Positions 37,267 through 47,591 of a stretch of DNA of 64,000 nt are shown in pieces. Position 1 is the stretch's first letter; each line of letters opens with the position of its first letter. The DNA comes from Arthrinium phaeospermum (Eukaryota > Ascomycota > Sordariomycetes > Amphisphaeriales > Apiosporaceae): NCBI GenBank assembly GCA_006503535.1, contig QYRS01000003.1, forward strand, positions 3,658,001-3,722,000. Reading direction: 5' to 3'. The notes beneath the pieces were generated by a model. It did not search any database. It was not told the DNA's origin and saw only the letters and a list, made by a program, of their open reading frames with translations. The translations under genes and the position numbers were made by a program.

Positions 37267-38344
37267 GACGACGATACGTCTACCCAAGGCCATCCCAGTC
37301 GGCAGACCCGTAGAAAGGAGGAGAGCTCATAGGCCATGGCATGCTTACACCAGGTTGCGAATCAATCCCCTTATTGGGTAGCCTCTCGAGCATCATTGTT
37401 ATAAAAGGCGTATCGGTTTCATGTTTTTCCTTTTAATAAACGCATCCGTCTTGGGAAACACCTGAGTTATTTAGTTACTACAAGCGTGTCGAGCATAGAG
37501 TGTGCGGTTGATGGAGCATCTCTATATTCGAGGTACTCTAGGCATGCCCATAATATAGAGATTACCCCCAAACTTCCGAGTTGTCCCAGGTAGATCCTGA
37601 AGTGACAGTAAATTCATCAAAAGTCATCAACAACAACATCCACGATCCCATCATCATTATCAAGAATCACAAGCAGTCACAAGTCACAGCAAAGAGAGTC
37701 ATCATGTAGTAGCCCATTTCGTATATTTCTATTCTGGTAGTGTATCTGGAGAAAGAAATATCCACAAACGCAAGGGACTACTAACCCTATCAATAATGCC
37801 AATCCTCCTCATATGTGTGTCGTGAAACACGTTCCGCGTCTTTAGATTAATGTATATACTGAAATCGACGTCGACCATAAGATGTCCGCAGTTGGGCTCT
37901 CTGACGTGACCACCCTTCGCTCTCCCTTTTTCTCGTATGTGAGGGATGGAGTCGTAACCATGAATTGCATGATATATAACAAAACGACCAATGCCAATGA
38001 AAAAACGCCTTTCGTTCATGTGAGAACGATGATGTGGTATCAAGAGTGAGATATAGAGAGAGGAAATATAGGAAGGAAATCCTTTTTTTCTTTTCGCTAG
38101 GGAGACGACGTAACCAAACCGACCAAATGCAAAAGAGGGAAATCAAATCGCTTTGTTGTTCTTGTCAAACCAACTATACCCCAAAGGAGCCAGCCCCCAG
38201 GGCAAAGGAGTATGTGAGACCAGCCACCAACCCTTGATCATGAATTAAGAGAATATGTTTTCAAGGCAGTGGGGTCCAGCCAGTACCCTGCTGTTTCTCC
38301 GACGCGGGCTTGGAGAAGGAGGCCCGGCGCTGAGCGTAGTCATG
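37267..38344. other. Convergent 3' flanks of IES2 and PRM1
   Basis: No gene supported. AT-richer than the coding parts; small open frames on the minus strand lack motifs. Confidence 0.5.
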
Positions 38345-40555
38345 CTAGTACTTCTCGTTGCCGTAGTTGCCCGTCTCGCCGTAGCTGCTCTGCCGTATAT
38401 GGCCGTGCTGCGTCGTGGGATTGGACCGCGGCGTCCGGCCAACGGTCGCATACGCGTCGCCAAAGGGGTCGCCGTTGTTGTTGCGGGCGCTCGTCATGAA
38501 CATGGGCGGGCCCTCGCTCTGGGAGCGGCGGACGAAGGCGGCGGTGCGCGGCGACATGGGGGCACGGTTGTCACCCGTGAGGGACCGGTTCTGGTGGGTG
38601 CCGTAGCCGCCGCTGGCGGCCGGGAAGGCGGCCATGGCGCGGATGATGCCGATGAGCACGACGACGATGTAGACGAGCAGCAGGCCGGTGGAGATGAGGG
38701 CCTCCTGGATGATGCCGTTGCGGAGGTGGTTGGTGACGCGGGTGACGGCGCCGGTGACCTCGTCGGTCGTGACGCTCGAGGGCGAGGCCAGGAACGTGGT
38801 CATGTCCGAGTCGCCGTCGATGGAGCGCTGGGCGCCGGCCGAGAAGGTGTCGTTGCCGAACATGGGGAAGCTGACCTTGGAGTGGTCGTGCACCCACGTC
38901 AGGCCCTTCTGCACCGCCTCCACCTTGAGCCCGATCAGGCAGCGCACCACCTCCTTGATCGGGTCCTCCAGGATCGTCTTGCCGAAGACCGTCGTCAGGC
39001 CCTTGTCCATCAGGCTCGTGAAGGTGTTGAGCGTGTCGTTAACCGCGCCCGTCGCGTTGGTCACGTAGCCCAGGACGTCGTTGTTGATCTCGTTCTGGAA
39101 GGACAGGACCACGCTGTTGGCGTCGCGCGCCCAGCCCTCGGACACGCCCTCGAGGCTCGTAACCACTTCGTTGGCGAAGTTGCCGACCTGGTCGGCGAGC
39201 GCGGGCACTTCCTTCTCCACGGCGGCGAGCACCATGTACTGGCACAGGCAAGAGACGAAGCCGGCGATGGCCAGCGACAGCACGAAGATGGCGGGGATGG
39301 AGGTACCGTAGGCGACGGCCCACTGGATCAGGTTCTGGCGCTGCTGGTCCTTGCTGATCTTCTCGGCGGCTTGGATGCCCACCTTGGAGGTGAAGGGGTG
39401 GGCCCCCATCATCATGAAGTGGACGTCGTCGTGCTTCTTCTCGCTGAAGGTCTGGGCGTACATGACGGTCCGTCGCCAGCGGTAGATCTCCCAGTAGGCC
39501 ATGGGGATGCACACGAGGACGGCGAGGATGCAGATGACGACGATGAAGGCAATCTTGGCGGTGTGGGCGAGCTTGAACAGCTTCTCGAAGAAGTCGACGA
39601 TGCCGGAGTTGTTGGAGCAGAAGGACAGAGCCTCCTTCTTGGCAACAGGGAAGACGGAGTCGTCGAATTTCCAAGCGCCGTAAGTTTCGTTGAGAGCCTT
39701 CTTCACCAGGTCGAAGGGAATCGAGACGGCCCGGCGGGTGAAGTTCTGCACGTCGTCAAAGTCGGGCAGCGCCTTGTTCAGCTTGTTCAGGTCGGAGACG
39801 AATCCCGAGGTGTCGATCTTGACGTTCTTGAGCTTGTCCAGGTCGGGTCCCATGTTGATCTGCGGCGTTTTCGGGGGATCCTTTCCAAAGACACTGCCGA
39901 TGCTGCCGATACCTTGGCTAATCTTGCCGATGATATCGTTCATCTCGTCCTGGACGCTGTCGCCGACCTTGGCAATGTCGTCGGTGATGGGGCCGATAGC
40001 TTTGTTCATGGCGTCTGTCGTTTTCGTGATGACGGCAGCGGAGACGTTGAGGCCGCCATGGACAGCAGCGCTGATTAGACAGGTGTAGGTCGAAGTCATC
40101 ATGTTGATGACGAACAGGATGAGCTCCTTGACACCAGTCAGGATCATGTCGAGAATAACCATCATGCCATGGACAGTTTCAGTAATTCCCTTTGCAGTCA
40201 GGCGGTTGACTCCGACGGACAGGTAGTGAGGCATAGAGGCCATGGCACTGCCAACATCCTCCACCTTGGTACAGGCCGATAGAGCCTTAATCTTGGCCTC
40301 GCCGAGGTTGTCGTTCAGTCCGCCCAACATGAGTAGCACCCGGACAAGTACCAGGATGAGGAGAATGGTCCATCGGTTCAGCCAGATCTGGGATAAGCGG
40401 GCCTGGAGTCCGAGGTAGGGTGCCTGGCCGTCGGTTCTTACGGTGCCGGTCTGTTGTGTGTATGTGGGAGGGTCTTGTGGGACTTGAGGCTTCATTTCGA
40501 AGCTCTCGCCCTTCAGAGATGCCGGAAGGGCATATTGATCTTGTCGCGACCCCAT
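38345..40555 (-). CDS. prm1: Plasma membrane fusion protein PRM1
   Basis: Multi-pass membrane protein that promotes plasma-membrane merger during mating and hyphal/germling fusion. Single exon from ATG 40555, 736 residues; the upstream in-frame codon is TTG. Five hydrophobic segments are visible: RWTILLILVLVRVLLMLG, a second around ILTGVKELILFVINMM, AFIVVICILAVLVCIPMAYW, IFVLSLAIAGFVSCLCQYMVL and GLLLVYIVVVLIGIIRAMAAF. Between them lie two extracytoplasmic loops with N-glycosylation sequons (NVS, NFT, NET, NAT, NDT) and paired cysteines. The cytosolic motif WEIYRWRRTVMYAQTFSEKKHDDVHFMM and the length agree with fungal PRM1. The tail is disordered, Ser/Asn/Gly-rich. High GC at third positions leaves a long antisense open frame, which is a shadow. 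Confidence 0.95.
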   Translation of the reverse strand: MGSRQDQYALPASLKGESFEMKPQVPQDPPTYTQQTGTVRTDGQAPYLGLQARLSQIWLNRWTILLILVLVRVLLMLGGLNDNLGEAKIKALSACTKVEDVGSAMASMPHYLSVGVNRLTAKGITETVHGMMVILDMILTGVKELILFVINMMTSTYTCLISAAVHGGLNVSAAVITKTTDAMNKAIGPITDDIAKVGDSVQDEMNDIIGKISQGIGSIGSVFGKDPPKTPQINMGPDLDKLKNVKIDTSGFVSDLNKLNKALPDFDDVQNFTRRAVSIPFDLVKKALNETYGAWKFDDSVFPVAKKEALSFCSNNSGIVDFFEKLFKLAHTAKIAFIVVICILAVLVCIPMAYWEIYRWRRTVMYAQTFSEKKHDDVHFMMMGAHPFTSKVGIQAAEKISKDQQRQNLIQWAVAYGTSIPAIFVLSLAIAGFVSCLCQYMVLAAVEKEVPALADQVGNFANEVVTSLEGVSEGWARDANSVVLSFQNEINNDVLGYVTNATGAVNDTLNTFTSLMDKGLTTVFGKTILEDPIKEVVRCLIGLKVEAVQKGLTWVHDHSKVSFPMFGNDTFSAGAQRSIDGDSDMTTFLASPSSVTTDEVTGAVTRVTNHLRNGIIQEALISTGLLLVYIVVVLIGIIRAMAAFPAASGGYGTHQNRSLTGDNRAPMSPRTAAFVRRSQSEGPPMFMTSARNNNGDPFGDAYATVGRTPRSNPTTQHGHIRQSSYGETGNYGNEKY

Positions 40556-41771
40556 GGTGAGGGTGTTTTTGCGGATGCTGTCAAACAAGACTTAGTTTTC
40601 TTCGTCGTTGGTATAGCTTCTTTTGCTGGAGAGGGTAATGCAAGGCGCAATGTAAATGCCAGAAGTAACAAAATTCTGTGTGTATATCGAGTATGTACCC
40701 AAAACGGAATATGACCAAGTAGAAAATGAAAGGTTAAAAGGCAAGCCTTTGAAAGTGGTTTAAGAGAATTGAATGTGTGTGTTATAGAACAATGAACGTC
40801 AAGGAAAATGCCCCAATAACAGAATCAACCTATTGTTCCCCGTGACTCCATAAGAAAGAACAAGAGTGACAGAAAGGGAAAACTGGTGATTGTATTGAGG
40901 TGTTGGAGTTAGGTGAAGGAGTCGTGGGCAGACATGTCGAGTAATGGGGACGAACAATAGGAGCCGGAGGGGGACCATTAAAGACAATCACAACGCACCT
41001 CACACAATAGCCAGTCCAAAAGACCGGCTGACTGTGGCCGACAAATCAGACTGGGTTTCAAGAGTCGAAATTCAGCAGCCTTCCTTTGTTTCGACCTGGG
41101 CTGGCAAGCAGACGCTCTCTTTGTCGGCTATGGGTCCGGGGTCACTTAAGCGCTGCCTCTCAGCCAGTCGATTGTCTCTACCAGGCCGGCAGCCGAGCCG
41201 TACAAATCTGGTCTTGGCTCAAATCTTCAAGCCGAAGGGTATCCAGCTCGGTTTATTCTTGTCCTTGAGCCGCGCTTAATCTTCAGAGCGGATGCGGTCG
41301 TCGAGTGGCTTGGTAATTGATAGGTTGATTGATATAGTTCACTCCGCCATGTGCTTACACAGAAGTCGTATAGATCAAGATCTCGCCGAGGGACACGGGC
41401 TATACTTGATATCATATAATGAACGAGTTAAACAAGCTGTGCAAGGGGACGCCGGCCTGGAGTGAGAGGCCTTTTTAGTATTCGAATGGCGCCCATCTTT
41501 CCAAAAGTTCGCCATCTTGGAGGGAACTCTGGGACTGGCATTTATGTGTAGTGCCCATATGTCTCGAGGCACGCAGTGACGACATTGGTCAGATCTAGGT
41601 TGCTGGGGGGCATATCTTGAAGAGGAAGTGGGCTGTGCCAACAAGCAGTCCAGGGTTTCTCTTCTGCAAGTTAACATGGTCTCGCGGCGGTGTCTTTTTG
41701 GGCAGCAGCTAAGGTTAGTTACAAGAAAAAAAGACGATGAACCACCCGCTGGCGGGGATCTCGGGTGACTA
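40556..41771. other. PRM1 upstream region and unique DNA left of the transposon relic
   Basis: No gene supported. Normal base composition continues up to 41771, where the AT-rich relic begins abruptly. Confidence 0.5.
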
Positions 41772-41796
41772 CAGTGGTTACCCCTGTTAACAGATA
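41772..41796 (+). repeat. Left terminal inverted repeat of the transposon relic
   Basis: 25 bp matching the reverse complement of 43946-43970 at 24 positions, the first 19 without mismatch. It keeps several CpA sites that RIP would normally destroy. Confidence 0.9.
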
Positions 41797-43945
41797 ACTA
41801 GTGTAATAGATATATTAGGTATATCGCATAAATTTAGGCTAGCCGGCGAGTTTTTAATAAGATTAATAGATAAATAGATAATAAATATACTATTTAAAAA
41901 TATTTATTTTTAAAAATTAATATAAAGGTTTTTTACACTTTTTATATAAATTAATTTTTAATATAAAATTAACCTTTTTCGAAATTAATATAACCTTTTA
42001 ATTAAAATTAATTAACACTTTATTTCTTTACTTAAATACACTATTAAATATATTATTAAAATATTAAAAATATATTAATATAATACCTTTTAATAATAAT
42101 TTTAATAATAATTTTAATAATAACTAATTTATATTTAATTAAAAAAGAGATTTAAAATAATAAGCTTTTAATTAACTTATTAAGCTTTTATAAAAAGCGT
42201 ATATAACTTAAATAAAATAAAAATTTAATATTAATTTAAATTAACCTTAAGTTTCTTATATTTTTAAAAATAATAATAATTATTTTAATTAATTAAATAA
42301 TAATATTTTAAAGCTTAAATTAAAATATATTTTATAATTAAATTACCTTTATTTAAAATAACTATTATATTAAAGTTAAATTAATATAAAAATAAAGTTA
42401 ATATTAACCTTTTAAATTATTATTTTTTATAATACCTATTAAATTTAATAAAGATTTAAAAAAATTTAAACTAATTAATTAATCCATTTAATACTAATAT
42501 TTAAAAATAATTAAGTTATTATTTTTTAAAAACGTTATTATATATTATTATAAATAATATAATAAAAAAGGCTCGACGTTATTAATATTATAATTAAAAG
42601 ATATTAAATAATAGATCGCGAGGATATAAGCTATTATTTAAAATTATCTTATTAAAAATAAATATAATATAAATTAAATAAGCTTATATTAATATAAAAT
42701 TATAAATTCTAGCCTAATAATATAAAAATAACCTAGATTAAAATTTAAAAAAAGCTACGTTTCTATTAATATTATAATTAATAATATTAAAACTAATCGA
42801 TTCGATTTATAATATATAAATAAAGCTTATATACCTCGCGTTTTATAATTTTTTAATTAATAAAGCTATTAATTAATATAAAAATTTAATATAAAAGTAT
42901 AATTTACTATAATAATTATAATTAAATAATATAGCCTTTTTCCGATATATTTAACTTATTAAGCTTTATTAAAAAATATTATTACTTTTAAATAACTTCT
43001 TATTATATAAAATAGCTTTTAAATTTATAAACTTATTAATAAAAATTATTATTTTATTCTTTCTACTTAATATAATATTAATTTATTAACTAATAAATAT
43101 AAAAATTATTAATACCTTTAAATTATATTATTAAAAGGAATACTTATATTAAATATATATATAATTAATTATAATTTAATAATCGATTTAATTAAAATAT
43201 AAAACCTATAAAATATAATATTATAATTAAATAAATACTTTTTTTAAACCTTTATTAATTAAACTATTATTAATTATTAATAAAAATTAAAACTATTTAA
43301 AACTAAATTAATATTACTATTTAAAATAATTAAATAAATTTTTAATAACCTTACTTTATTATATAATCGCGTTATAAAAAATTTATTAAAATAACTATTA
43401 ATTTCTAACTTCCTAAACCCTTTTAATAAGAATACGCTTCTAAACGAACCGACCGATATAAAAAGGGTATTAAAGTAGGTATTAAAGGATATAAATATTA
43501 AAAAACGTACCGATTTTTAATTATAAGAAGAGATTAATATAAAAAGAAATAAATAAATTAAAAAACTAATATTAACCTTATTAAAAACGTTAATATTATT
43601 AATGAAATTATTAAATTTATTAAAAAAATATTTTATATTTAATTATAATAATATTAATTAATTAAATATATTAAAAAGTAAAATTATAACTTATTAATAA
43701 ATTATAACTTAATAAACTACTTTAACTAATTATTTTATTAATCTACTTAAAATTAATAAAAATTAATAATATAATTAATTAATTTATAATACTATTACTA
43801 TACATTTATTATTTTTATTAATATTTTAAAAATAAAGTTATTTTAATAAAAAATATACCTTTTAAAAAACCCTTATAAGCAGTTATATACACCCCTAATA
43901 ACAGATATATCGAAGGTAACAGATATTTATTTACTAAATGAATTA

Positions 43946-43970
43946 TATCTATTAACAGGGGTAACCACTG
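43946..43970 (-). repeat. Right terminal inverted repeat of the transposon relic
   Basis: Reverse complement of the left repeat with one transition. Directly followed by TA and then GGTGAC, which also precedes the left TA. Confidence 0.9.
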
Positions 43971-45016
43971 TAGGTGACTACTGCAGCCACTCATGAGTGT
44001 TCCTGAGTTTAATGCAGGGCACGAGGAATGTGAGGGCTCATATGGACGATAGGGAAAAAAGCTGGGGTCGAATCTTGGTTCACCGTCGCTCAAGCAAGGG
44101 TGGGCCCCCAAGACCTGGTGAGTTGGCAGCCAATCAAGCATTCTCAACTTGACTTGTCAAGAACTAGTCGCTTGGCAGGCTGATCCGCTTCTTCTTTCTG
44201 AGGGTTCCGTCCATTTTGCCACTGTCCAAAACTTGTTTTCTCGTGATGGACAGAGCCTTCATTAATTAAAAATGATGTCGGCCTTTTGAATTTGGTCAAG
44301 TCGGCGTCGGACGGCCGAATACACCTGCCTGATTAGAGAAAGTCATGCTGAATCCGTTGCGAGATGGGGGACACGACCCGACGGGCGGCGACATGGTGTT
44401 TGGCGGCTTCTGTCGTCGGGATTTTTTCAGGTAGAGTAGCACGCACCCAACCTCTTGGCTTCTTGAGGTTGCAGTAGCTGAGGGACTCGAAGGTTTGAGC
44501 TCCTGCACTCGACCGCTGATGATTGGCTGCCGGTGCTTTGACGGGAGCGCCCGGCATAGCGGGTCTGTTTAAGCGCCGAGTTTCATCAACCACTTGATAT
44601 TCCCAGCGTCAATACACACGAGACGTCTAGTCGATGCTTCGGCGCCTATCTTGGATGGGAATTGTAGAAAAACGCTCGAAGCCAAGACTCTAAAAACAGA
44701 CTTCTTTCTTTCTGGTGGTTCGGGAGCCATGCTTGCGTCGCACGAGAGAAGAAGTTGCTAGGCGCGGCGGTTGGGCCGTGGTCGCATCGGAAGAAGGATG
44801 CAAGCGGTCTTCTCACCCATCTATCTCAAATGACACAACGCATGATTTTGGCTGCAGAATCGTCAAAATGTCACAGTTGGTGCAGTGTCACATAAGGCAC
44901 TCATTCGTTAGTACAAGATCATATTACATGGTTTGAGCACCGCTGAATCGAGTGACGGGTCTGACAAGCACAAGACATCTAAAAATCTATGTATATAATT
45001 GTATATATATGACCTA
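43971..45016. other. Spacer right of the transposon relic
   Basis: Base composition returns to normal at 43971. No gene supported; open frames on either strand lack ATG starts or motifs. The right end is the MUTYH 3' flank. Confidence 0.5.
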
Positions 45017-46876
45017 CTATGCCATGTCCATGGCCTCATTAACAAGTGCCCAGCATTTCCTCATGCCAGTGCCCATAGATTCCTCTTCAATGTCGTTACT
45101 CCACCGGCTACCTGAATTTGTGCCAGTTACTGCAGGCGCACTATCGGAATCCAGATCCTTGACGCTGAAGAGTTGAACGTGCATGGTCAGCTTCAGATGC
45201 GAGAAAAGCCAGGGCACACTTCCAAGCTCGCCGACATGCTTCAACCTCTTATCGCCGACTGCAAGGCCCAGCACATCATGCACATAGCGTGTGGCGATCT
45301 GTTTTCGTGACTTTGGCTGAGTCTCGCTGGGGTCCGATAAGATACTTGATGGGAATTCCCAGAGTCCAGCCAAAAGTCCCTTTTCGGGACGTCGATGTAT
45401 TAGATAGTGCCCGTCCTCGCGCCGAATGGCACAAACCAGTGTCTGCTCTTCTCGGACTGCCTTTTTGACGACCTTGAGGGGAAACTTCTTTGCATGATTC
45501 GTAATGACAGACATGCGAGCAGCGTCGTCGGCAGGAGAAGGTGTAGCCTTCTTGCCCTTAGCAGCGGTGAAAAAGAAGGATTGTAGAGATGTCTGCTTCT
45601 GCGACTGTGCCTTCGCGGTCTCGGTGGGCTTCTGGGCGGTGGCATCGTCTAACAGGGCAAACTCTTCAAATGGTTGACACAAGGTGCACGCATCCTCAAT
45701 ATCAGGAACAGTGGCCCGTGATGTCGAAGTCTTGGGTTTGGATGGCTTGTCCGTGTCAGTGGCAAGCTTGGTCCCTTCATCATATGCGCGGCAAGTCGAG
45801 GAAATCGGGCAAGCTGAGCAGTTTGGGTTTGGTGTGCATATTGTTGCCCCCAATTCCATAAGACCCTGGCCCCATCGTCCAGGACCGTCGCTAACGGCGT
45901 GTCCATCGTTTCCGGTGCTGGGTTCCTGGGCATCTCGCCCCACGGCCTCGACCAAGGCAGTGGCTGCACCCCATAATAGGTCAATGACGGCTTTATCAGT
46001 CTTGACATCCCCCAAGAGACCAAGTTGCCGACTTAGTACACGCAAGACGTTGCCATCAACCATGGGAGCCGGCCGTCCAAAGCAAATGGCTGAAATGGCG
46101 CCAGCCGTATACCTGCCCACGCCTGGAATCTGGGCTTGGAGCTTTTCCACTTCGGCCGGCAGAAGCCCTTGCATGTCCTCGGCTTCGCAGACTATCTTCG
46201 AAGCCTGGTGGATTCTAGTAGCACGACTGTAATAACCGAGCCCGCGCCAAGCAGCAAGCACGTCGTCTGCATCGGCTGCAGCCAAGTCGTGGATAGTAGA
46301 CCATTTCGCCATCCATTTGTTCCAGTAATCAATTACGGTGGCGACCCGCGTTTGCTGCAACATGATCTCGCTGATCCAGACTTCGTAGGCACGACGCTCG
46401 AGCTGCTCACGGAGTACTGCGGCGTCGGGCACCGAGGACGGGTCGATCCAGGATTTCCGCCAGGGCATAGCACGAGACGCGCTCACGCTATCGAACCATT
46501 CAAGGAGAGAAGCGCGGCCTTTTGCACTGTCTAGGAGAAGGGGGCGGTGGTATGACAGAGAATGTTGCCGCTCAGGGAAGACAATGGTAAGCGTGTCTGG
46601 TGCTGCCTCCGCCTCATGGCCGAAGAGCTGTTGGGAAAGCTGGGAGGTCTTCTCCCGAGAGCGGTTCCCTGTCCCGGCGGCCTTTCGCTTCTTTGGCGCC
46701 GGTTTTTCTTGTTCCTCATCCTCGATAAACTCATCACTAGACTCGGTAGCAACAACACGCTTTTTGCTGGCCTTGCTCTGGGTTTGGGCAAGCGGCTTCC
46801 CCTGATCACTGTCTTGGACTGGTGCTACATCTTGCGCCGACGACCGCGACGCGGCACTTCTTGCTGAGCGCCGCAT
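45017..46876 (-). CDS. Adenine DNA glycosylase MUTYH (MutY homologue)
   Basis: Base-excision repair enzyme that removes adenine mispaired with 8-oxoguanine. Single exon, 619 residues. The N-terminal ~100 residues are disordered and basic/acidic (SKASKKR, PKKRK), a likely nuclear signal; the extreme N-terminus (MRRSARSAASRSS) could also target mitochondria. The catalytic core has VWISEIMLQQTRV (Glu170), the helix-hairpin-helix IPGVGRYTAGAI, and MVDGNVLRVLSRQ (catalytic Asp274). The iron-sulphur ligands are Cys347, 353, 356 and 362, spaced C-x5-C-x2-C-x5-C, one residue tighter than the usual C-x6-C. The C-terminal part (RREDGHYLIHRRPEKGLLAGLWEFPS, HVGELGSVPWLFSHLKLTMHVQLF) is the NUDIX-like domain that reads 8-oxoG. 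The start codon lies only 75 bp after the stop of the small upstream gene. Confidence 0.95.
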   Translation of the reverse strand: MRRSARSAASRSSAQDVAPVQDSDQGKPLAQTQSKASKKRVVATESSDEFIEDEEQEKPAPKKRKAAGTGNRSREKTSQLSQQLFGHEAEAAPDTLTIVFPERQHSLSYHRPLLLDSAKGRASLLEWFDSVSASRAMPWRKSWIDPSSVPDAAVLREQLERRAYEVWISEIMLQQTRVATVIDYWNKWMAKWSTIHDLAAADADDVLAAWRGLGYYSRATRIHQASKIVCEAEDMQGLLPAEVEKLQAQIPGVGRYTAGAISAICFGRPAPMVDGNVLRVLSRQLGLLGDVKTDKAVIDLLWGAATALVEAVGRDAQEPSTGNDGHAVSDGPGRWGQGLMELGATICTPNPNCSACPISSTCRAYDEGTKLATDTDKPSKPKTSTSRATVPDIEDACTLCQPFEEFALLDDATAQKPTETAKAQSQKQTSLQSFFFTAAKGKKATPSPADDAARMSVITNHAKKFPLKVVKKAVREEQTLVCAIRREDGHYLIHRRPEKGLLAGLWEFPSSILSDPSETQPKSRKQIATRYVHDVLGLAVGDKRLKHVGELGSVPWLFSHLKLTMHVQLFSVKDLDSDSAPAVTGTNSGSRWSNDIEEESMGTGMRKCWALVNEAMDMA

Positions 46877-46951
46877 TACGAGCTGGATTCCGAATCAAAC
46901 TTGGATAGAAGGATCTGGCTAACTCAGGAGTTGAATCGTCGCCACTACAGC

Positions 46952-47273
46952 TTAGTTCTTCTTTTCTGTCTCTTGTTGGGATCCAGTAGTCCCTTCAGCT
47001 AAAGCTTTACCGCGAGCTGCAGCTTGTGCCAGTTCGTTTCTTGCATTGGTGTTAGCTACAGGAAGTTTCAACCAGAAATACACTCTTCTAGCGACTTACT
47101 GGTCCTTCTTCCTTGCAGCGTCTTCAAGCGCAGGCTTGAAAGCGTACTGAGCTGAGGAAATGTTAGCATAAGAGAATGCATCTTGAGAAATCGCATTGCA
47201 ACAGCGCCTTACCGTTCCAGACTCCAAAGCCGACAGCGACTGCTAATCCAAGAAGATTTCTCACATGTGACAT
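46952..47273 (-). CDS. Small 66-residue protein of unknown function, three exons
   Basis: Exons 47273-47213, 47151-47100 and 47039-46952 close to a 66-residue frame beginning MSHVRNLLGLAVAVGFGVWN and ending QQETEKKN with TAA. Introns start GTAAGG and GTAAGT; intron 1 ends CAG. Intron 2 has a CTAAC branch site and must end in AAG. The first 20 residues form one hydrophobic helix, and the remainder is charged and Ala/Lys/Glu-rich (YAFKPALEDAARKKDQ, ELAQAAARGKALAEG). This resembles small single-pass proteins of the mitochondrial inner membrane, but I do not recognise the family. It sits between MUS7 (divergent, 318 bp shared promoter) and MUTYH (same strand, 75 bp downstream). The consistent splice phases and the clean stop make a chance frame unlikely. 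Confidence 0.65.
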
Positions 47274-47591
47274 ATTGAATACTAGCACAGTTTTTGCGTA
47301 GTGGTACAATAAGAGCAGAGTTGAGGCATCTGATGCGTATTTTGGGACTGGGACTTCGAAGTGGTGATGCGTTAGTGTAAACTGCGGTGGGTAGCACTAT
47401 TAGCGCACAAAAACCACTTACCGCGCCACCCCGGACTTTTAACTACTGGAACGCGTCTTCAGTGACCCAGACGCGTCTCCACAGCTGTTTGCTTGCCTAG
47501 AGCTTTGGCTTGGGGCAACCACTTAAAGATTTATTAGCGATGCTGCATTCATAACCCAGTCGCACACGCGAGGAAATGCCTTACGATAGCG
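47274..47591. promoter_or_regulatory. Compact bidirectional promoter region between the 66-residue gene and MUS7
   Basis: 318 bp separate two divergent start codons, so both promoters must lie here. An MCB-like ACGCGT core occurs at about 47451-47456 (GGAACGCGTC) and a related GACGCGTC at about 47469-47476. These are binding cores of MBF-type G1/S regulators, a plausible fit for a replication-fork repair gene, but this is inference from motif and context. Confidence 0.4.

Larger units (their letters stand above)
41772..43970. mobile_element. RIP-degenerated DNA transposon, probably Tc1/mariner (impala-like), with intact terminal inverted repeats
   Basis: A 2199-bp block opens CAGTGGTTACCCCTGTTAA and closes with its exact reverse complement; the inverted repeat extends to 25 bp with a single C/T difference. 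It is flanked by TA on both sides. Fungal impala-type Tc1/mariner elements also start CAGTGG and duplicate TA, and the length fits a full single-gene element. The interior (about 41820-43880) is extremely AT-rich. CpA and TpG are almost absent while CpT, CpC and some CpG survive, the signature of repeat-induced point mutation. No transposase frame survives. hAT elements also begin CAGTG, so superfamily is not certain; the flanking GGTGAC repeat complicates the target-site call. Confidence 0.8.

Noticed and set aside
38255..40078. 607-codon plus-strand open frame antisense to PRM1
   Set aside because: PRM1 on the minus strand has clear homology-type motifs and five membrane segments. The antisense frame is rich in Gly/Val/Ala/Asp, as expected for a shadow of a GC-biased gene.
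41772..43970. AT-rich island as a centromere fragment or mitochondrial insertion
   Set aside because: Its edges coincide with perfect inverted repeats flanked by TA, and its dinucleotide pattern fits RIP of a transposon; no mitochondrial gene motifs are visible.
44040..44100. GGTCGAATC resembling a tRNA T-loop
   Set aside because: No matching acceptor, D or anticodon stems could be drawn around it on either strand.
44333..44593. 86-codon minus-strand open frame right of the transposon relic
   Set aside because: Starts with GTG, no motif and no splice context; not transposase-like.
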